Shown here in pieces: positions 40,718 through 52,027 of a DNA stretch of 64,000 bases. Position numbers and translations under genes: made by a program. Below the pieces are notes generated by a model that did not search any database, had not been told where the DNA came from, and saw only the letters and a list, made by a program, of their open reading frames with translations. Within the stretch, counting starts at the first letter, position 1. Every line of letters begins with the position of its first letter. This stretch comes from Gracilaria gracilis (taxonomy: Eukaryota; Rhodophyta; Florideophyceae; Gracilariales; Gracilariaceae): positions 124,001-188,000 of the forward strand of contig JARGSG010000035.1 in assembly GCA_030374805.1 (NCBI GenBank), written 5' to 3'.

Positions 40718-43700
40718 ATGGTTGAAACGCGAGCATCACGAAGAGCCGCTGAAGAGGATAGTTGCAACTCCTCCCAGCCTGTTCGCTCTCGCTCGCGCGT
40801 GAAAAACACCGACTCCACCTCGGTTCCTCAAACCTCGACATCCCGTGCACGATCGCAATCGCGCGATGAGGGTAGCCTGTCCTCTGTTCAGGCACCAGCT
40901 ACCAAGAAGGGCCGTTCACGCTCCAGTACACGCCCTCAAACACCAGCGCACACGCCGCGCACGCGCTCGAGGGCGCGCAAAGAAGCTGAAGAAAGTATTG
41001 CTTCATCTGAAGTGCGTGTTGTAACTACAGATCCCCATCCTGCCGAGGAGGATAGCAATAGCTTGCGGAACAAAATAACCGTCAAGAAAGCTGTCTCTGC
41101 CAGACAGAATCGGACATCTGAGCTGGTTCCTAGCACTGCCCGCGCCCACACACGTGCCTCTCAAAAGGAAATTTCACTCTCCAATGTTCGCGCCCAAACA
41201 CCAGCACAGACGCCTCGAACGCGCTCGAGGGCGCGTAGGGAAGCCGAGGAGAGTATTGCTTCATCTGAAGTGCATGTTTCTATCCCACCTCCTCATCTCG
41301 AAGAAGAGGATAGCAGCAGTTTGCGGACCAAGACGCTAGCCAGCAAGATTTCTTTTGGTAGACAGAATCGGATGTGTGAGAATGTTTCAGAAGCATCAAC
41401 TACTTCGCGACGTATCCGCTCAGTAGCAAGAAGAACCCGTGCGTTTGGTGCCAGGGATACTAGTACCAGAAGTGAGGTGGGTCGAGTTCCGGAAGTTTCC
41501 TTTAACGTAGCTGCAAAGGGATCTCGAGGTGAGGGAGCTGAACAGCCAGTTTCGTATGATGTCGAACACCACAATTTGATCACCCCTGACCTCCAAAGAG
41601 TGCAGAGTCTTTCGCGAGCCCACGGTCGAGAGAACCGTTCGCAACAGAAGAATGATGTTTTGCAAGCCGAACACCCCATGGACAAAAAGGAGTCGATCGA
41701 TGTTCACGATGATGAGCAAAGCTCAGAACAGCGAACAGAGAGGACGAAACTCCTTCATCCTAAGCCTCATACCCCATCCCAGAATCAACGAATGATTTTA
41801 GAAAAGGAGTGTGGCGAAAGGCAACCGGCAATTGTGGAGTTTAAGTCAAACAGGCCTGTATCAAAAGACCCCAAAGCCGACGTTATGTGTGAAGAGTCGC
41901 CGTATCAGTTCAGCAACACAGAAGCGTCACGCCCTCTTTCTAAACACAGCATTCAAGCAGACTTTAGAACTTTGAATGATGCACAGTCGGCCGGACATAT
42001 GGATTCATTAGCAATCTCCTTGCCTTCAAACGAGTTTGATGAGTTTAATGCCGATCAAGTACACGCCATTCTTGTTGAAGATGACGAACCGCCCCCAGCA
42101 CCTGAAGTACAACAATGCTCCGGGGAGTCCACTGATGTCGCTTTGAAAAACTTTCAAGCAATAGTTCAAGAGTCCCACGTTGGCGAAACAGGAAAGAATG
42201 TAATCGACTCAAAGGCGCTGGCTATTAGTGACCGGCCGAACAAACTAGACCTAAATGATACAATCGACAAAGCTGCTCCAAGTGTAATCGACCTTGAAGA
42301 GGCCGAAAGCAGGAAAGATGGGGCTCCACTTGAACGGGAAGGTGCTCCTCCAAAAGATCCTTTGGAAACAGAGAAAAGAGAAGACCCATTAGTTAGGGCC
42401 CCACGAGACGACCCCAGGAGAATCGTTGACCGTATCGAGCCTTTGCCTGAAGCTCTTACTCGTCGTCGAGAACAGGATGAAGCTTCTTTTCGGGGAACTC
42501 ATCAAGGAGACGACGTTGCAATGGAATCCAGTTCACCTGTCATACCTAGTCAAGTTCATGAAGTTTCTCAAAGACTTGATCAGAGGTCTGGGATATCGAA
42601 TGAAAACAGCGGGAGTAAGATGGTCTCAGGTCACCATAACGAGCACAACTCGGGGCAATCGAAGGATATTTTAGACGAAGGGAACACTAGGGTCGTGAAA
42701 GAGCATGAGTATGAGGCAGTCAGGTTAAATGACCGCGATTCAGCATTCTCAACAGAAGATCTAAGACACGAGAGCGAAAATATTTCTCACAGCGCTGAAC
42801 AGAAGGACAAGTCAATGAAAATATCGTCAGTGGAGGACATTTTGAACCTGGATAACAAGAATATGTCACTGTTCTTCCGTCGTAATTCGCATACGAGCAG
42901 AATATGTAGAAAGTTACTTGGTCAATACTATGCGCAGCAAACAAAACATGAATTTGGAAGTGATGCTCGATACCAGTTTCTCCCAAGGCGACGAAGAGTT
43001 TTGCCACCGATGGGACCTCTTGCTCAGATTGAAATTGGGGATCATTTTGACAACGATCAGCTTTGGGAAGAACTGGAACTTCGTAATAAACCGTTACTGG
43101 CCTATTTGCACCGAAAGGTAAAAGCGATCGAGAAGAAAAACGAAGATGATGAAAGGGCGTTAAGAAGAGTTACAATGAACGATGATGACTCGGGTTCGGA
43201 CCAAATAGAGCTTGAGGGGGCAACCGAAGTCAATGAGCAAAGTGGTAATGAAGATACCCATGGTGTTGACTCAGTACTCAACGAGGACTCAAAATCTGAC
43301 GGAGGAGGTGGGGATGAGAAACCTTTAGTGGTGAAAGTTAGGAAAGGAAACAAAGGGCAAGGAAAAACAGTTAGATTTGCAGAGGCCATCCCATCTACTC
43401 GGTCTATTGAAAGCAAGGGAGATAATGAAGTTGAAGACAGCCTTACGGATAGGAAAACGAAGGCTAGAAAGAACCGTCCTCGCCTGGAAGATGGCTTCTT
43501 CAGTATTGCGGATATGGACCGCTTTGCAGATGAGGCTGAAGAGCTTGCACTGCTAGGAAAACTTATGGATTCGGACGAAGAGCGATCGAATTCCGACGGG
43601 ATGTCGGATGAGAGCGAGAGTGAAGTGGAAGAAGTTCAAATGGAAGATAGTCGCGGACGGTTTATTTATTCGGATTTCTTTGACCCTCCATCAAAGGTTT

Positions 43701-44845
43701 CCGGCAGCGACAAGGGAGTGGCTAAAGCATTGAAGCTTCTTGGTGAGGACGACTTAAGTGATTCAGGTTATCTCGAAGATGATCTTGATAACGAAGAAGG
43801 GAGAGCAGTGGGTATCACTCGTGAAACCGATGCAATGGCTGACGACAGGGCGGAGCTTACGCCTCTGCAAAGGATGAGAGCCATGTCGACGAAGAGAATA
43901 CAGATCCTAGAAGAAGCGAGTGTCTCTAAGAAGTCTTGGGAACTAAGGGGTGAAGTATCCGCCTTTGCGCGACCCAAAGACAGCTTACTAGATACTGAGA
44001 TGCAGCATGATATAGCAGTGAAGCCCAAGGCGTTTTTGAGCAGTGAAATCAATGAATCTATAGAAGAAGTGATCAAGCAGAGAATTGTGGATGGCTTGTT
44101 TGATGATGTAGTGATGCCATTCCCTGAGGAATACGTCTCCAAAACGTCAAGAAAAAGCCGTCAAGAACTTCCTGAGATTTCCCAAGAGAAGCCTACTGAA
44201 GGATTAGCCGAACTATATGCGAAGGAATTCACGGAAGAGCGGGAAAAGAAGAACAAAGAAATCCTCTCGTCAAAGGTGGAGCAAAGAGAGCTCGACGAAC
44301 CACTACGAGAAGAGCAGAAGGAAGTGAACAGGCTCTTCGAAAAGCTTTCGAAAAAGCTGGATGCACTTTCTAGTCTGCACTATACGCCGATTCCGGATGA
44401 TACGAAGGTTGACCTGACAGTGAAGACTAACGTTAAGGCTATTGCTTCTGAGGAGGCTATTCCAGAAGGAGTTAGTTCTGCTGCACTATTGGCACCCAAG
44501 GAGGTGTATTCGGTTGATAAGAAAGACCTTGTCGGTGAGAAGGAACTAGGCAAAGAGAAAAGGCGCGCCGCTCGGCGTCGAAGAAAGTCTAAAAGGCGTA
44601 AAACACAGACGGTGGACGAATCGAGAAAAGACGCCATGATTCAGGCTGATCCGATACTGGCCGAAAAGAGAAGGGCCGATGCAGCTTTGGTTCGCCGAGG
44701 AAAGAAGCCGAAGCTTGCCGAAAATGATTCTAAACTTGCTGCACGGCCATCAACCAACAACTTGATCAAGCGCTTTGGAGTCGTGACAGATCCTGGGATG
44801 GAAACTTCACAGCGTAAGAAACCTGCCTCACATTTTCGACTGTAG
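40718..44845 (+). CDS. MPP10: MPP10-like U3 snoRNP protein with a ~700-residue N-terminal RS-like extension
   Basis: 1375 residues from the first ATG (40718, context aaaATGG). The C-terminal half matches Mpp10: a FDNDQLWEELELRNKPLL segment (residue about 775), acidic stretches, IADMDRFADEAEELALLGKL (about 925), SDFFDPPS, TPLQRMRAMSTKRIQ-LE, ARPKDSLLDTEM, SEINESIEEVIKQRI, the AELYAKEF block and LSSLHYTPIP. Mpp10 with Imp3/Imp4 matures 18S rRNA in the SSU processome. The usual length is 550-700; here residues 1-700 are extra. They include a tandem 86-residue repeat (40937-41194 and 41195-41452) whose units share QTPA.TPRTRSRAR.EAEESI and SSEV. The extension is Ser/Arg/Glu-rich and predicted disordered. 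Confidence 0.88.
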   Translation: MVETRASRRAAEEDSCNSSQPVRSRSRVKNTDSTSVPQTSTSRARSQSRDEGSLSSVQAPATKKGRSRSSTRPQTPAHTPRTRSRARKEAEESIASSEVRVVTTDPHPAEEDSNSLRNKITVKKAVSARQNRTSELVPSTARAHTRASQKEISLSNVRAQTPAQTPRTRSRARREAEESIASSEVHVSIPPPHLEEEDSSSLRTKTLASKISFGRQNRMCENVSEASTTSRRIRSVARRTRAFGARDTSTRSEVGRVPEVSFNVAAKGSRGEGAEQPVSYDVEHHNLITPDLQRVQSLSRAHGRENRSQQKNDVLQAEHPMDKKESIDVHDDEQSSEQRTERTKLLHPKPHTPSQNQRMILEKECGERQPAIVEFKSNRPVSKDPKADVMCEESPYQFSNTEASRPLSKHSIQADFRTLNDAQSAGHMDSLAISLPSNEFDEFNADQVHAILVEDDEPPPAPEVQQCSGESTDVALKNFQAIVQESHVGETGKNVIDSKALAISDRPNKLDLNDTIDKAAPSVIDLEEAESRKDGAPLEREGAPPKDPLETEKREDPLVRAPRDDPRRIVDRIEPLPEALTRRREQDEASFRGTHQGDDVAMESSSPVIPSQVHEVSQRLDQRSGISNENSGSKMVSGHHNEHNSGQSKDILDEGNTRVVKEHEYEAVRLNDRDSAFSTEDLRHESENISHSAEQKDKSMKISSVEDILNLDNKNMSLFFRRNSHTSRICRKLLGQYYAQQTKHEFGSDARYQFLPRRRRVLPPMGPLAQIEIGDHFDNDQLWEELELRNKPLLAYLHRKVKAIEKKNEDDERALRRVTMNDDDSGSDQIELEGATEVNEQSGNEDTHGVDSVLNEDSKSDGGGGDEKPLVVKVRKGNKGQGKTVRFAEAIPSTRSIESKGDNEVEDSLTDRKTKARKNRPRLEDGFFSIADMDRFADEAEELALLGKLMDSDEERSNSDGMSDESESEVEEVQMEDSRGRFIYSDFFDPPSKVSGSDKGVAKALKLLGEDDLSDSGYLEDDLDNEEGRAVGITRETDAMADDRAELTPLQRMRAMSTKRIQILEEASVSKKSWELRGEVSAFARPKDSLLDTEMQHDIAVKPKAFLSSEINESIEEVIKQRIVDGLFDDVVMPFPEEYVSKTSRKSRQELPEISQEKPTEGLAELYAKEFTEEREKKNKEILSSKVEQRELDEPLREEQKEVNRLFEKLSKKLDALSSLHYTPIPDDTKVDLTVKTNVKAIASEEAIPEGVSSAALLAPKEVYSVDKKDLVGEKELGKEKRRAARRRRKSKRRKTQTVDESRKDAMIQADPILAEKRRADAALVRRGKKPKLAENDSKLAARPSTNNLIKRFGVVTDPGMETSQRKKPASHFRL
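40937..41452 (+). repeat. Tandem 258-base (86-codon) duplication inside the MPP10 gene
   Basis: The string CAAACACCAGC starts at both 40937 and 41195, a 258-base offset that keeps frame. Downstream blocks (CGCTCGAGGGCGCG, GAAAGTATTGCTTCATCTGA versus GAGAGTATTGC...) stay aligned. The repeat is imperfect, so it is not fresh. Confidence 0.85.
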
Positions 44846-46064
44846 TGAGGGCAATCTGATCGAAATGTGTACAGACGCCTGTTTGAATGAAGATACAAAG
44901 CATGAGTGCATTAGGGGGCCAACAGCTCGTGTGTGATGGCCCTTGTTCTTTATGTGGACATCGGTTCCCTACTCCGAAACTGAAATAGAACATCAAGCAG
45001 TGTACTCTCACTAAGAAGACTGGAAGCAGTTATGGCCTTCGTGTAATCATTTGATCACGCCTTTCAGCTATTGGCGGCAGAAGTTCTCAGCGTGACTGGG
45101 GTGTTAAGGAGCTTTATAGCACCACATGTTCCAGAGTTTCAAACGATTGTTGTGCATTCACATCGTAGTATTCGGTTGCATGCTCTCTTTTTCTCGTTCT
45201 CTCTTTATGAGCACGCAAACTAATTACCAACTTAGTGCAGAACTATTGTGTTGAAAAAAGCGTTCTCTCACTCTCAGGCCAGTATCTTATACATCTAAAG
45301 CAACATTGTGAAGCGTTGGAACGCAACTAGTATGGAATTGCGCTCGCGCCACCTGTGTCCCACGTAATCCAATTATTGTCGATAAATTCCAAACGGGACT
45401 GGACTCCAGTCTGGTTGTACTTTCTTTACTGATACCCTTATTAGATATATGTAAATAGCTTTACTTGACGACATTTGTGGGCGGCGAGAGAAGCCACTGG
45501 TTCCTACCGTACGCCAGTTATCTACATTACACGAAAATGTCTTCTAGGCCGGAGGTAAATTCATGCCAACAAAGAGGTATTGTAGGTTCTGAGCAACCTC
45601 CCGTTGCACCAAGAAATGGAAGAGGACGAACGCAGCGTGAAGTTCACGGTGAATCCTGGCCCAGTCTTGACCAGAAGACCGTGAACGTCGAGGATACAGT
45701 ATGGATACCGGTTCCCGCCAAAATGCCCCTGCCAGAATCGCGCCAATCATTTTGCATAGAATCAAGATTTTGAAGATCTGGTCGGAATCTATCTCAAACC
45801 ATCCGTTGCAGCGATACCTTGTCACTCTGCCGGCCAACCCCCAACCTCCGTTCACTTGTCTCAGCATGTGATCGAAGGTAATCACACCCTGGTCCACCTT
45901 CCTTAAGCGCCGTTCATTGCAACAAGGAGCACTGCAGTGTCGACGGAGAGAAGGAAGTAAGCATCGACAAAACAGACGCTACAAAACCTTGCCTATAAAG
46001 ACATTGTACGGGTTGGTAATTGTGCGATTTTGTCTTCTCAGTATAGAAGCAGTGAGTGAGAGCC
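44846..46064. other. 1.2-kb intergenic region with dispersed-repeat copy C
   Basis: Copy C of the dispersed repeat at about 45190-45305; no other feature seen. A 117-codon minus-strand frame (45544-45897) lacks a domain. Confidence 0.55.
45190..45305 (+). repeat. Dispersed repeat, copy C
   Basis: Blocks CTCTCTTTATGAGCACGC, GCGTTCTCTCACTCTCAGGCCA and ATCTTATACATCTAAAGCAA align in order with copies A and B. It is shorter than B between the CTCTCTC and GGCCA blocks. Confidence 0.5.
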
Positions 46065-46748
46065 ATGGTCTTCTTTCCTTCAGAGTTTATCCCCGAATAC
46101 CGCCCAGCTAAGAAGCACTCAGTCTTTTCGTCAAATGGCTGGTGGCTAAACCGGTGGCCGATATTGGGGTGGTTAGAGGCCTTTATCAAGGTAGCTGCTT
46201 GGATTGCTGTTCCTCATGTAAGGACCCATATTCCTGAACAGATTCCCACCTTGTCGCCTTCTGCAGCAGTTCAGCTCGCAGTAATGTTGGTTGCTTCCAT
46301 TCTGTTGCTCTTCGCAGTCATCGATCGTTTGGTTTACCGTGAGATCATCTCCATGATATTTGTCTTTCCAAACAACTGGGCTCACTGGACCGTGACGTTA
46401 GCCTTATACCAGTGTGGTCGAGAGGGTATCAACTCTAAGTATTTTCGTATCTTTTGCTGGCTCATGTTTGCCGGCGATGTCGTCAAGTTGGTGTTTTTTG
46501 CTTTCCATGACTTTTCAAGAATAGGCGTTGGTCTCTATGTACGTTTCTTCTTCTTTCAATCACAAGATGTGGATTCTAACGGAAGTCTGTTTTGATACAC
46601 TGCACAGGTCTTGGTTTTCCTCACAGCACTATTTGCTGCAATGTACGGTGTCATACTCCTGCTAGATTATGGATATGGGTCCTTATGGGCTATACGGGCT
46701 GCGAAAGCATTGGCGCTAGACACTCTGTTCACCAGATTACGACGATAA
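46065..46748 (+). CDS. Predicted four-pass membrane protein, two exons (46065-46538, 46608-46748)
   Basis: The first frame ends at a GTACGT donor (46539) and a 69-base intron leads to CACAG at 46607; the join keeps frame (...GVGLY|VLVFLTALF...) and gives 204 residues. Without splicing the frame stops within the intron. Hydrophobic segments: about 34-50, 68-90, 127-147 and 153-177; the loop 92-115 has aromatic residues (FPNNWAHWTV). C-terminus is basic (LFTRLRR). No family recognised. The stop lies 94 bases from the convergent TRAPPC13 stop. Confidence 0.78.
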
Positions 46749-46841
46749 TTGTTTACTACGTTCATGGTGGGTTGAGATGCCAAGTCATTGGGAAGCGAAA
46801 CAGGACCGAAGTCAGAATGATTTCAAATAGCGGGTACATTG

Positions 46842-48158
46842 TTACAAGACTGTGATAGAGAGAGCTTCTGCTTTGTAACTGACTTTGGAATCAATGTCTA
46901 CAACTCTTATGCCAGAGAGTGTGTGCTGACCTCGCACAAGAGCAATCATGGTAATGCTACATCTGACTATTCGGCCGGGGGATACTTCACCAAGCGAAAC
47001 TCCACTGACGCCCACAGGAACGACATCACCAACTAAATCTCGGCGAATCTGCAAATACAATCGCTTCTCCACTTCCGTGTTGTTCCTTGCCGCGCATCTC
47101 ACAACAAAAGGCTGGTGAACATGAATGTCTTGCGGAACTGCACACACGCCGACCTCTATATCTGGTTGCTTGTCTTGGACATCTGTGAGTACAACAGCTT
47201 GTTCCATTTGTGCGTTTTCGCCCGCCGCCGAACGCCAGTATATTGTAATCTTCCCCATTTGCTTCACCGAGTCTTCTGGGACGGATTCATACTTTGGAAC
47301 TTGAACGTCTGTCCCATCCCAGAGACTTGATGATGCTAGCGTAGGAAGTTTTCTATAAACATGGAACAAGAATGTTGTCACATCACCAGCTCCAATAATT
47401 GCGCGACGACCATGCTTAAGCATGTAGTCCAGAGTTTGCAAGCGTTGCTCATTGTCTCTCTTTAAAGGCCGCACACAATATGGTGTTATTGGTTCGAAAA
47501 CCGCTTTGACAGCGTAGAGGGGCATTGGGATAGCATTCAGAAGTCGTAAATCAACCAGATAGTGGAGGAAGTTGGCAGATGTTATTGGCGGCGAAGCGAT
47601 ATGAACGGCGTCCAGACGCCGGTACAACGGTGCAACGCTCACTGTGGGTTCCAGAGGGGGCAGAACATTGAAACGAAAGAATTGACGCAGCGATCTTGTT
47701 TGTCCATTGTCACGGTAGGAAGCCGTGCAGACCAGAACATGAACTCCCAATTCCGCTAAAGTGATACTCACCACATTGTTTATGGTCTTACGTGATCTGA
47801 GGACATGGGGCTTCGGATTTTCGTATAAAGGTATTCGTTTCTGTGAGGCTGTCTGCATCATTATGTTGACAACTACGGCTTCAACTGTATCTGGGGAGCG
47901 ATTGAAGACGGATACAAACGAGCGAAAGGTCTCGTACGCATATATAGAGCCAAAGGAAGATGGTAGAACTGTAAGAGATCCGATCCCGCACGGAGCACCT
48001 TCTGCCTCCCACTTGGGCGCATTCTCGAATACATCTGATGGAGTACTTATGGCTGTGAAAGGTAACGCGTTTGTTCGAGTGGGTAAAGGAACAGTGAGAC
48101 GCATAACACGAAAGGCTAATGCGTGAGGGCCAGCCCTCGCTGGAGAAGCATCCCTCAT
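46842..48158 (-). CDS. TRAPPC13: TRAPPC13, trafficking protein particle complex subunit
   Basis: 438 residues from the first ATG (48158). The opening ALAFRVMRLTVPL matches the family start. Then LTVLPSSFGSIYAYETFRSF (about residues 65-85), the block LGVHVLVCTASYRDNGQTRS followed by RQFFRFNVLPPLEPT, and a C-terminal immunoglobulin-like segment (HQPFVVRCAARNNTE ... GQHTLSGIRVVD). TRAPPC13 is a peripheral subunit of TRAPPIII/II, which activates Rab1/Ypt1 in ER-Golgi and autophagy traffic. Length matches human (about 417). Confidence 0.88.
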   Translation of the reverse strand: MRDASPARAGPHALAFRVMRLTVPLPTRTNALPFTAISTPSDVFENAPKWEAEGAPCGIGSLTVLPSSFGSIYAYETFRSFVSVFNRSPDTVEAVVVNIMMQTASQKRIPLYENPKPHVLRSRKTINNVVSITLAELGVHVLVCTASYRDNGQTRSLRQFFRFNVLPPLEPTVSVAPLYRRLDAVHIASPPITSANFLHYLVDLRLLNAIPMPLYAVKAVFEPITPYCVRPLKRDNEQRLQTLDYMLKHGRRAIIGAGDVTTFLFHVYRKLPTLASSSLWDGTDVQVPKYESVPEDSVKQMGKITIYWRSAAGENAQMEQAVVLTDVQDKQPDIEVGVCAVPQDIHVHQPFVVRCAARNNTEVEKRLYLQIRRDLVGDVVPVGVSGVSLGEVSPGRIVRCSITMIALVRGQHTLSGIRVVDIDSKVSYKAEALSITVL

Positions 48159-48890
48159 CACGGTTTGACTTTCGAACGTATTCACTTCCGCAGCTTTTCA
48201 CTTTCGAAGGCGTTACTGTGCAAGGTCTTGACCATTCCTGATAGTTGTGTTACACAAAAGGGAACACATAGCAGCGTTTCTTCCAGTCTGCCTGTCCTGG
48301 GAGCCCAACTGAAGACCGAAACAGAACCTCAGCAAACAGAGAGTCAGCCAACACATCTTCCTCGTGCAGTCCAGGCGTTACAGAATGCTGAACACAAACG
48401 CATGTGGTGACGATGTTCTCGCCATGCGACAACGATCTGCACCTATAATCTAATTCACTATCAATCAAAACTAATTAGATCAAACCATTTGTGAATTACA
48501 AATGCCCGAAACGAAGCTAAGGTTCAAAAATTAAAACCTAATTTTCTGTTTTTGAACCTTTTGGTTCAGCTTCATTTTGAAAAACCAGCGCAACGTGTCG
48601 TCGCAAATATTTCCAAACTTTCAAACTGGCTTAACCCTAAATCCACTGTTTTTGGCGCCCTGCCGTTTGCGCTGCTCCTGGAGGGGTAACGATAGCGTAC
48701 AAAGAGTTCCGCGTCTAGTGCGCTGGCTCCCGCCCGCCTCCTTCCCGCTTCCATCAGCAGTGTTACCAAGGGTAAGGTTCGAAGTTTGACGAGTGCTCCT
48801 TGAAGCATTTCTTGTTGAACTCCTTCCCCTTCACAGCCCCTCTCCCGCCCTTTTTCTTTCGAACAAACGTTTTCGTCACCAGCATCCACA
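48159..48890. promoter_or_regulatory. 732-base divergent promoter of TRAPPC13 and alpha-tubulin
   Basis: Holds a hairpin at 48513-48573 (GAAGCTAAGGTTCAAAAA paired with TTTTTGAACCT...AGCTTC) and an exact TACCAAGGGTA at 48764-48774, 117 bases before the tubulin ATG. The last 60 bases before the ATG are C/T-rich. Confidence 0.6.
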
Positions 48891-50246
48891 ATGCGTGAGA
48901 TCATTTCTCTTCACATCGGTCAAGCTGGCGTGCAGGTTGCCAACTCGTGCTGGGAGCTTTATTGCATGGAACATGGTATAACTCCGGACGGAACTATTTC
49001 CGCCGAGAAGCAGAAGAAGGGAGGAAATGACTCCTTCTCCACATTCTTCTCTGAAACCTCTGGTGGAAAGCACATTCCACGTGCCGTCTTCCTTGACCTT
49101 GAACCCACCGTCATTGACGAAGTTCGTCATGGTGAATACCGCAGGCTCTATCATCCGGAGCAGCTCATTACCGGGAAAGAGGATGCAGCGAACAACTATG
49201 CCCGGGGTCATTACACCACCGGAAAGGAGATCGTTGACGTTGCTCTTGACCGCATCCGCAAGTTAGCTGATAATTGTTCTGGCCTCCAAGGCTTCCTTGT
49301 TTTCTCCTCTGTTGGTGGTGGCACCGGATCTGGTCTTGGATCTCTACTCCTCGATCGTATTTCTTGCGACTACGGCAAAAAGTCAAAGCTCGGATTTACT
49401 GTGTATCCCTCTCCACAGGTATCTACCTCGGTTGTTGAGCCCTACAACTCTGTTCTGGCTACGCATGCTCTTCTTGAGCATCTTGATGTGGGAGTGGTCC
49501 TCGACAATGAGGCTATTTACGACATCTGCCGTCGGTCTTTGAGCATTGCTCGTCCGACCTATTCCAACCTGAACCGTCTCATTGCCCAGGTGGTGTCGTC
49601 TCTCACTTCCTCTCTTCGTTTCGATGGTGCTCTGAATGTGGATATCAACGAGTTCCAGACCAACTTGGTGCCGTATCCCCGTATTCACTTCATGCTTTCA
49701 GCCTATGCCCCCATTGTCGCCAAGGAGAAGGCACACCATGAGGAGTCCAGTGTGGCTGAAATCACATCGGCTGTGTTTGAACCGAACGCGGCGTTCGCCA
49801 AGTGCGATCCGCGCTCTGGGCGCTACATTGCTGTATCGCTCAACTATCGTGGTAAGGACATTTTCCCGAGAGATGTGAACGCGGCCGTCGCTTCCATCAA
49901 GACAAAACGGTCCATTCAATTCGTGGAGTGGTCGCCCACTGGTATGAAGATTGGTATCAACTCGCAGCCGCCTACTCTTGTGAAGGACGATGATTTGGCT
50001 GAATCCAAGAGATCAGTTTGCTCCATTGCCAATTCTACTGCTATTGCTGAAGTGTTTGCCCGAATCAATGCCAAATTCGATCTCATGTTCGCCAAGAGAG
50101 CCTTCGTGCACTGGTTTGTTGGCGAGGGTATGGAGGAAGGTGAATTCTCTGAGGCCCGTGAGAATCTTGCCATGTTGGAGAAAGACTACGCTGAGGTCTC
50201 CAATGAGGAAGAGGAAATGGATGAAGAGGGTGCGGACGGGTACTAG
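48891..50246 (+). CDS. TUBA: Alpha-tubulin
   Basis: 451 residues, single exon, ATG in the context [30 protein letters not shown] start, the GTP-binding glycine loop [18 protein letters not shown], and the C-terminal acidic tail ending EEGADGY with a terminal tyrosine, all diagnostic of alpha- rather than beta-tubulin. The lysine corresponding to acetyl-Lys40 is kept, but the loop reads [12 protein letters not shown] instead of SDKTIGGGDDSF. Polymerises with beta-tubulin into microtubules. Confidence 0.99.
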   Translation: MREIISLHIGQAGVQVANSCWELYCMEHGITPDGTISAEKQKKGGNDSFSTFFSETSGGKHIPRAVFLDLEPTVIDEVRHGEYRRLYHPEQLITGKEDAANNYARGHYTTGKEIVDVALDRIRKLADNCSGLQGFLVFSSVGGGTGSGLGSLLLDRISCDYGKKSKLGFTVYPSPQVSTSVVEPYNSVLATHALLEHLDVGVVLDNEAIYDICRRSLSIARPTYSNLNRLIAQVVSSLTSSLRFDGALNVDINEFQTNLVPYPRIHFMLSAYAPIVAKEKAHHEESSVAEITSAVFEPNAAFAKCDPRSGRYIAVSLNYRGKDIFPRDVNAAVASIKTKRSIQFVEWSPTGMKIGINSQPPTLVKDDDLAESKRSVCSIANSTAIAEVFARINAKFDLMFAKRAFVHWFVGEGMEEGEFSEARENLAMLEKDYAEVSNEEEEMDEEGADGY

Positions 50247-52027
50247 ACTAGATGTGTGTAGGCTGGGTGACGTTAAGCGGTTTTGCAATCTTTTAGCCAT
50301 CGATGATAGAATCTAGAGGCTGAACCAAGGCCGCCATAAAACTGCACCATCGTGCTCTACTCTCTCTTTGTCTCTCTCTCTCTTTCTTTCTCTCTCATTT
50401 ACGAGTACGCTAGCACATCTACAACGTTATCAAAGTGGCTTCCGTTCAAAGAAGTATTCTTCCATTGGGAAACTCAGCACTCTTCCGAGTTCTTTCCATA
50501 AACGTCATGAGAAGACGTCCGTGACGTTCCCGGAGATGAGCCAGGCACAATCGTCTTTTTCACGTTTCTGTCGGACACTTTACGATGTAATCTCCTATGT
50601 ATGTCGCTTAAAACGGGTGGTCTGTAGTCCCAAACCATTCTCCTCTCCGTAGCATAAACCCCAAGCGGATACACATATGCTTTGTGTCCCTCAAGGAGCT
50701 GTGACAGCATCGTGTCCGCCTCCATTGGTGTCACATATCTTTCTAAGTTCTTTGGCAATGACAACAATGATTCCCAACCTCGCCGAACTGTCACTCTGCT
50801 ACCCATATGTGTATTAGTCCACCGGCCCCCTAGTCTATCGTTCCAAAGGTAGTTCTAACGCCTTTTGTCTTAACTCGCCTGTAGTATGATTATTAGAAAT
50901 TCTGCAGTGACTACGAAGGCAGATACACAAGGAATATATGACGAAGACGACGTGCCCACTTCTCACAGCATTAATAAGTTCTGACCCGAATATGATTGTT
51001 GACCATGGCGGGGTGAAACTTGCACAAGACTTTGTGGATCAGTCACGATTCTTACCGCATCCCTTCAACTCATTCTTACATTTGCCATTGCTTATCTATT
51101 GCAATTGTTATCGCGACCGTCTCCACAAAGAAAGAGCACATGGCAATCACTGCAGACACGATTCCAGTTTCCGGGTTTGAACATTCTCTGGGTACCCAGA
51201 GCCACATCTGTTGCAGTCCGCAACACTCACGTCTTGTTCATCAAGCGTAAACCATTGGTTGTTTACAACTGTGGTGGGACGTATATGCTTGTAATCGACA
51301 GCAGATCCTTTGAAGACCCCACTAGGACATTTGCTCTCTCGATTCCAATGCTCATGGGTTGTTCTGTGAGAGAATCGACATTCATGTTCTTTGATACGCA
51401 ATGCAACGAATAAACTGTTTCGGTCTCTTCTGGTTTCAGCAAGAATAGTGTGTTAAACCGCGTTTCCAGTTCTTGGCGAACAACAAACGCGGTGCTGTTG
51501 CTGTATTCGGTCCAACGAGTGTTTTTTAGTGACCCCGGTTCGCACTCCGCTGGTATCGTTGGTAAAGTTTACGGACGGCTACGTACCGACGGCCGACACT
51601 TGCGAGCACAGAGAGCATCTTCCTTAGAGTTAAGTCCGAAGGTGTTGGAAGCGAGCAGGTTACCACCCCTCCATCACGTCCACAAATGTATCCTAAGCTC
51701 CAATCTCTGCCACACCTGCCGGGAAACGCAAAAGTCTTGAATGCTGAAGTCCTCGGCTGGAGATACGTTCTCGCCGACACACAGCTTTTCATTTGCGCGC
51801 TTCTCGTGCGCTCTGAGCCCAGCTCCTCGTCGGAAACCGAGCGGGGCCGAGGGACTACTGTATCTAGTCCCTGTCCCAAGAGCCAGTGAAATTAGTGTCT
51901 CCGCACGTACCATGCCTCTGTTAGACTGTTCCGTACCCCCGAATCGCGCTGGTAGCCGTTAAAGTTAAGCGCAGAACCGTTTCGCTCCCTCCAATCGAAG
52001 AGGAAGATAGCGCGTGGGGAGTTCATG

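Noticed and set aside
45544-45897. 117-codon minus-strand open frame
   Set aside because: No domain or conserved pattern; flanked by repeat copy C.
50474-50806. 110-codon minus-strand open frame
   Set aside because: Has a vaguely element-like look but no identifiable motif; too weak to name.
51147-51401. 84-codon minus-strand frame thought to resemble a copia protease flank
   Set aside because: The diagnostic DSGA motif is missing; similarity was only impressionistic.
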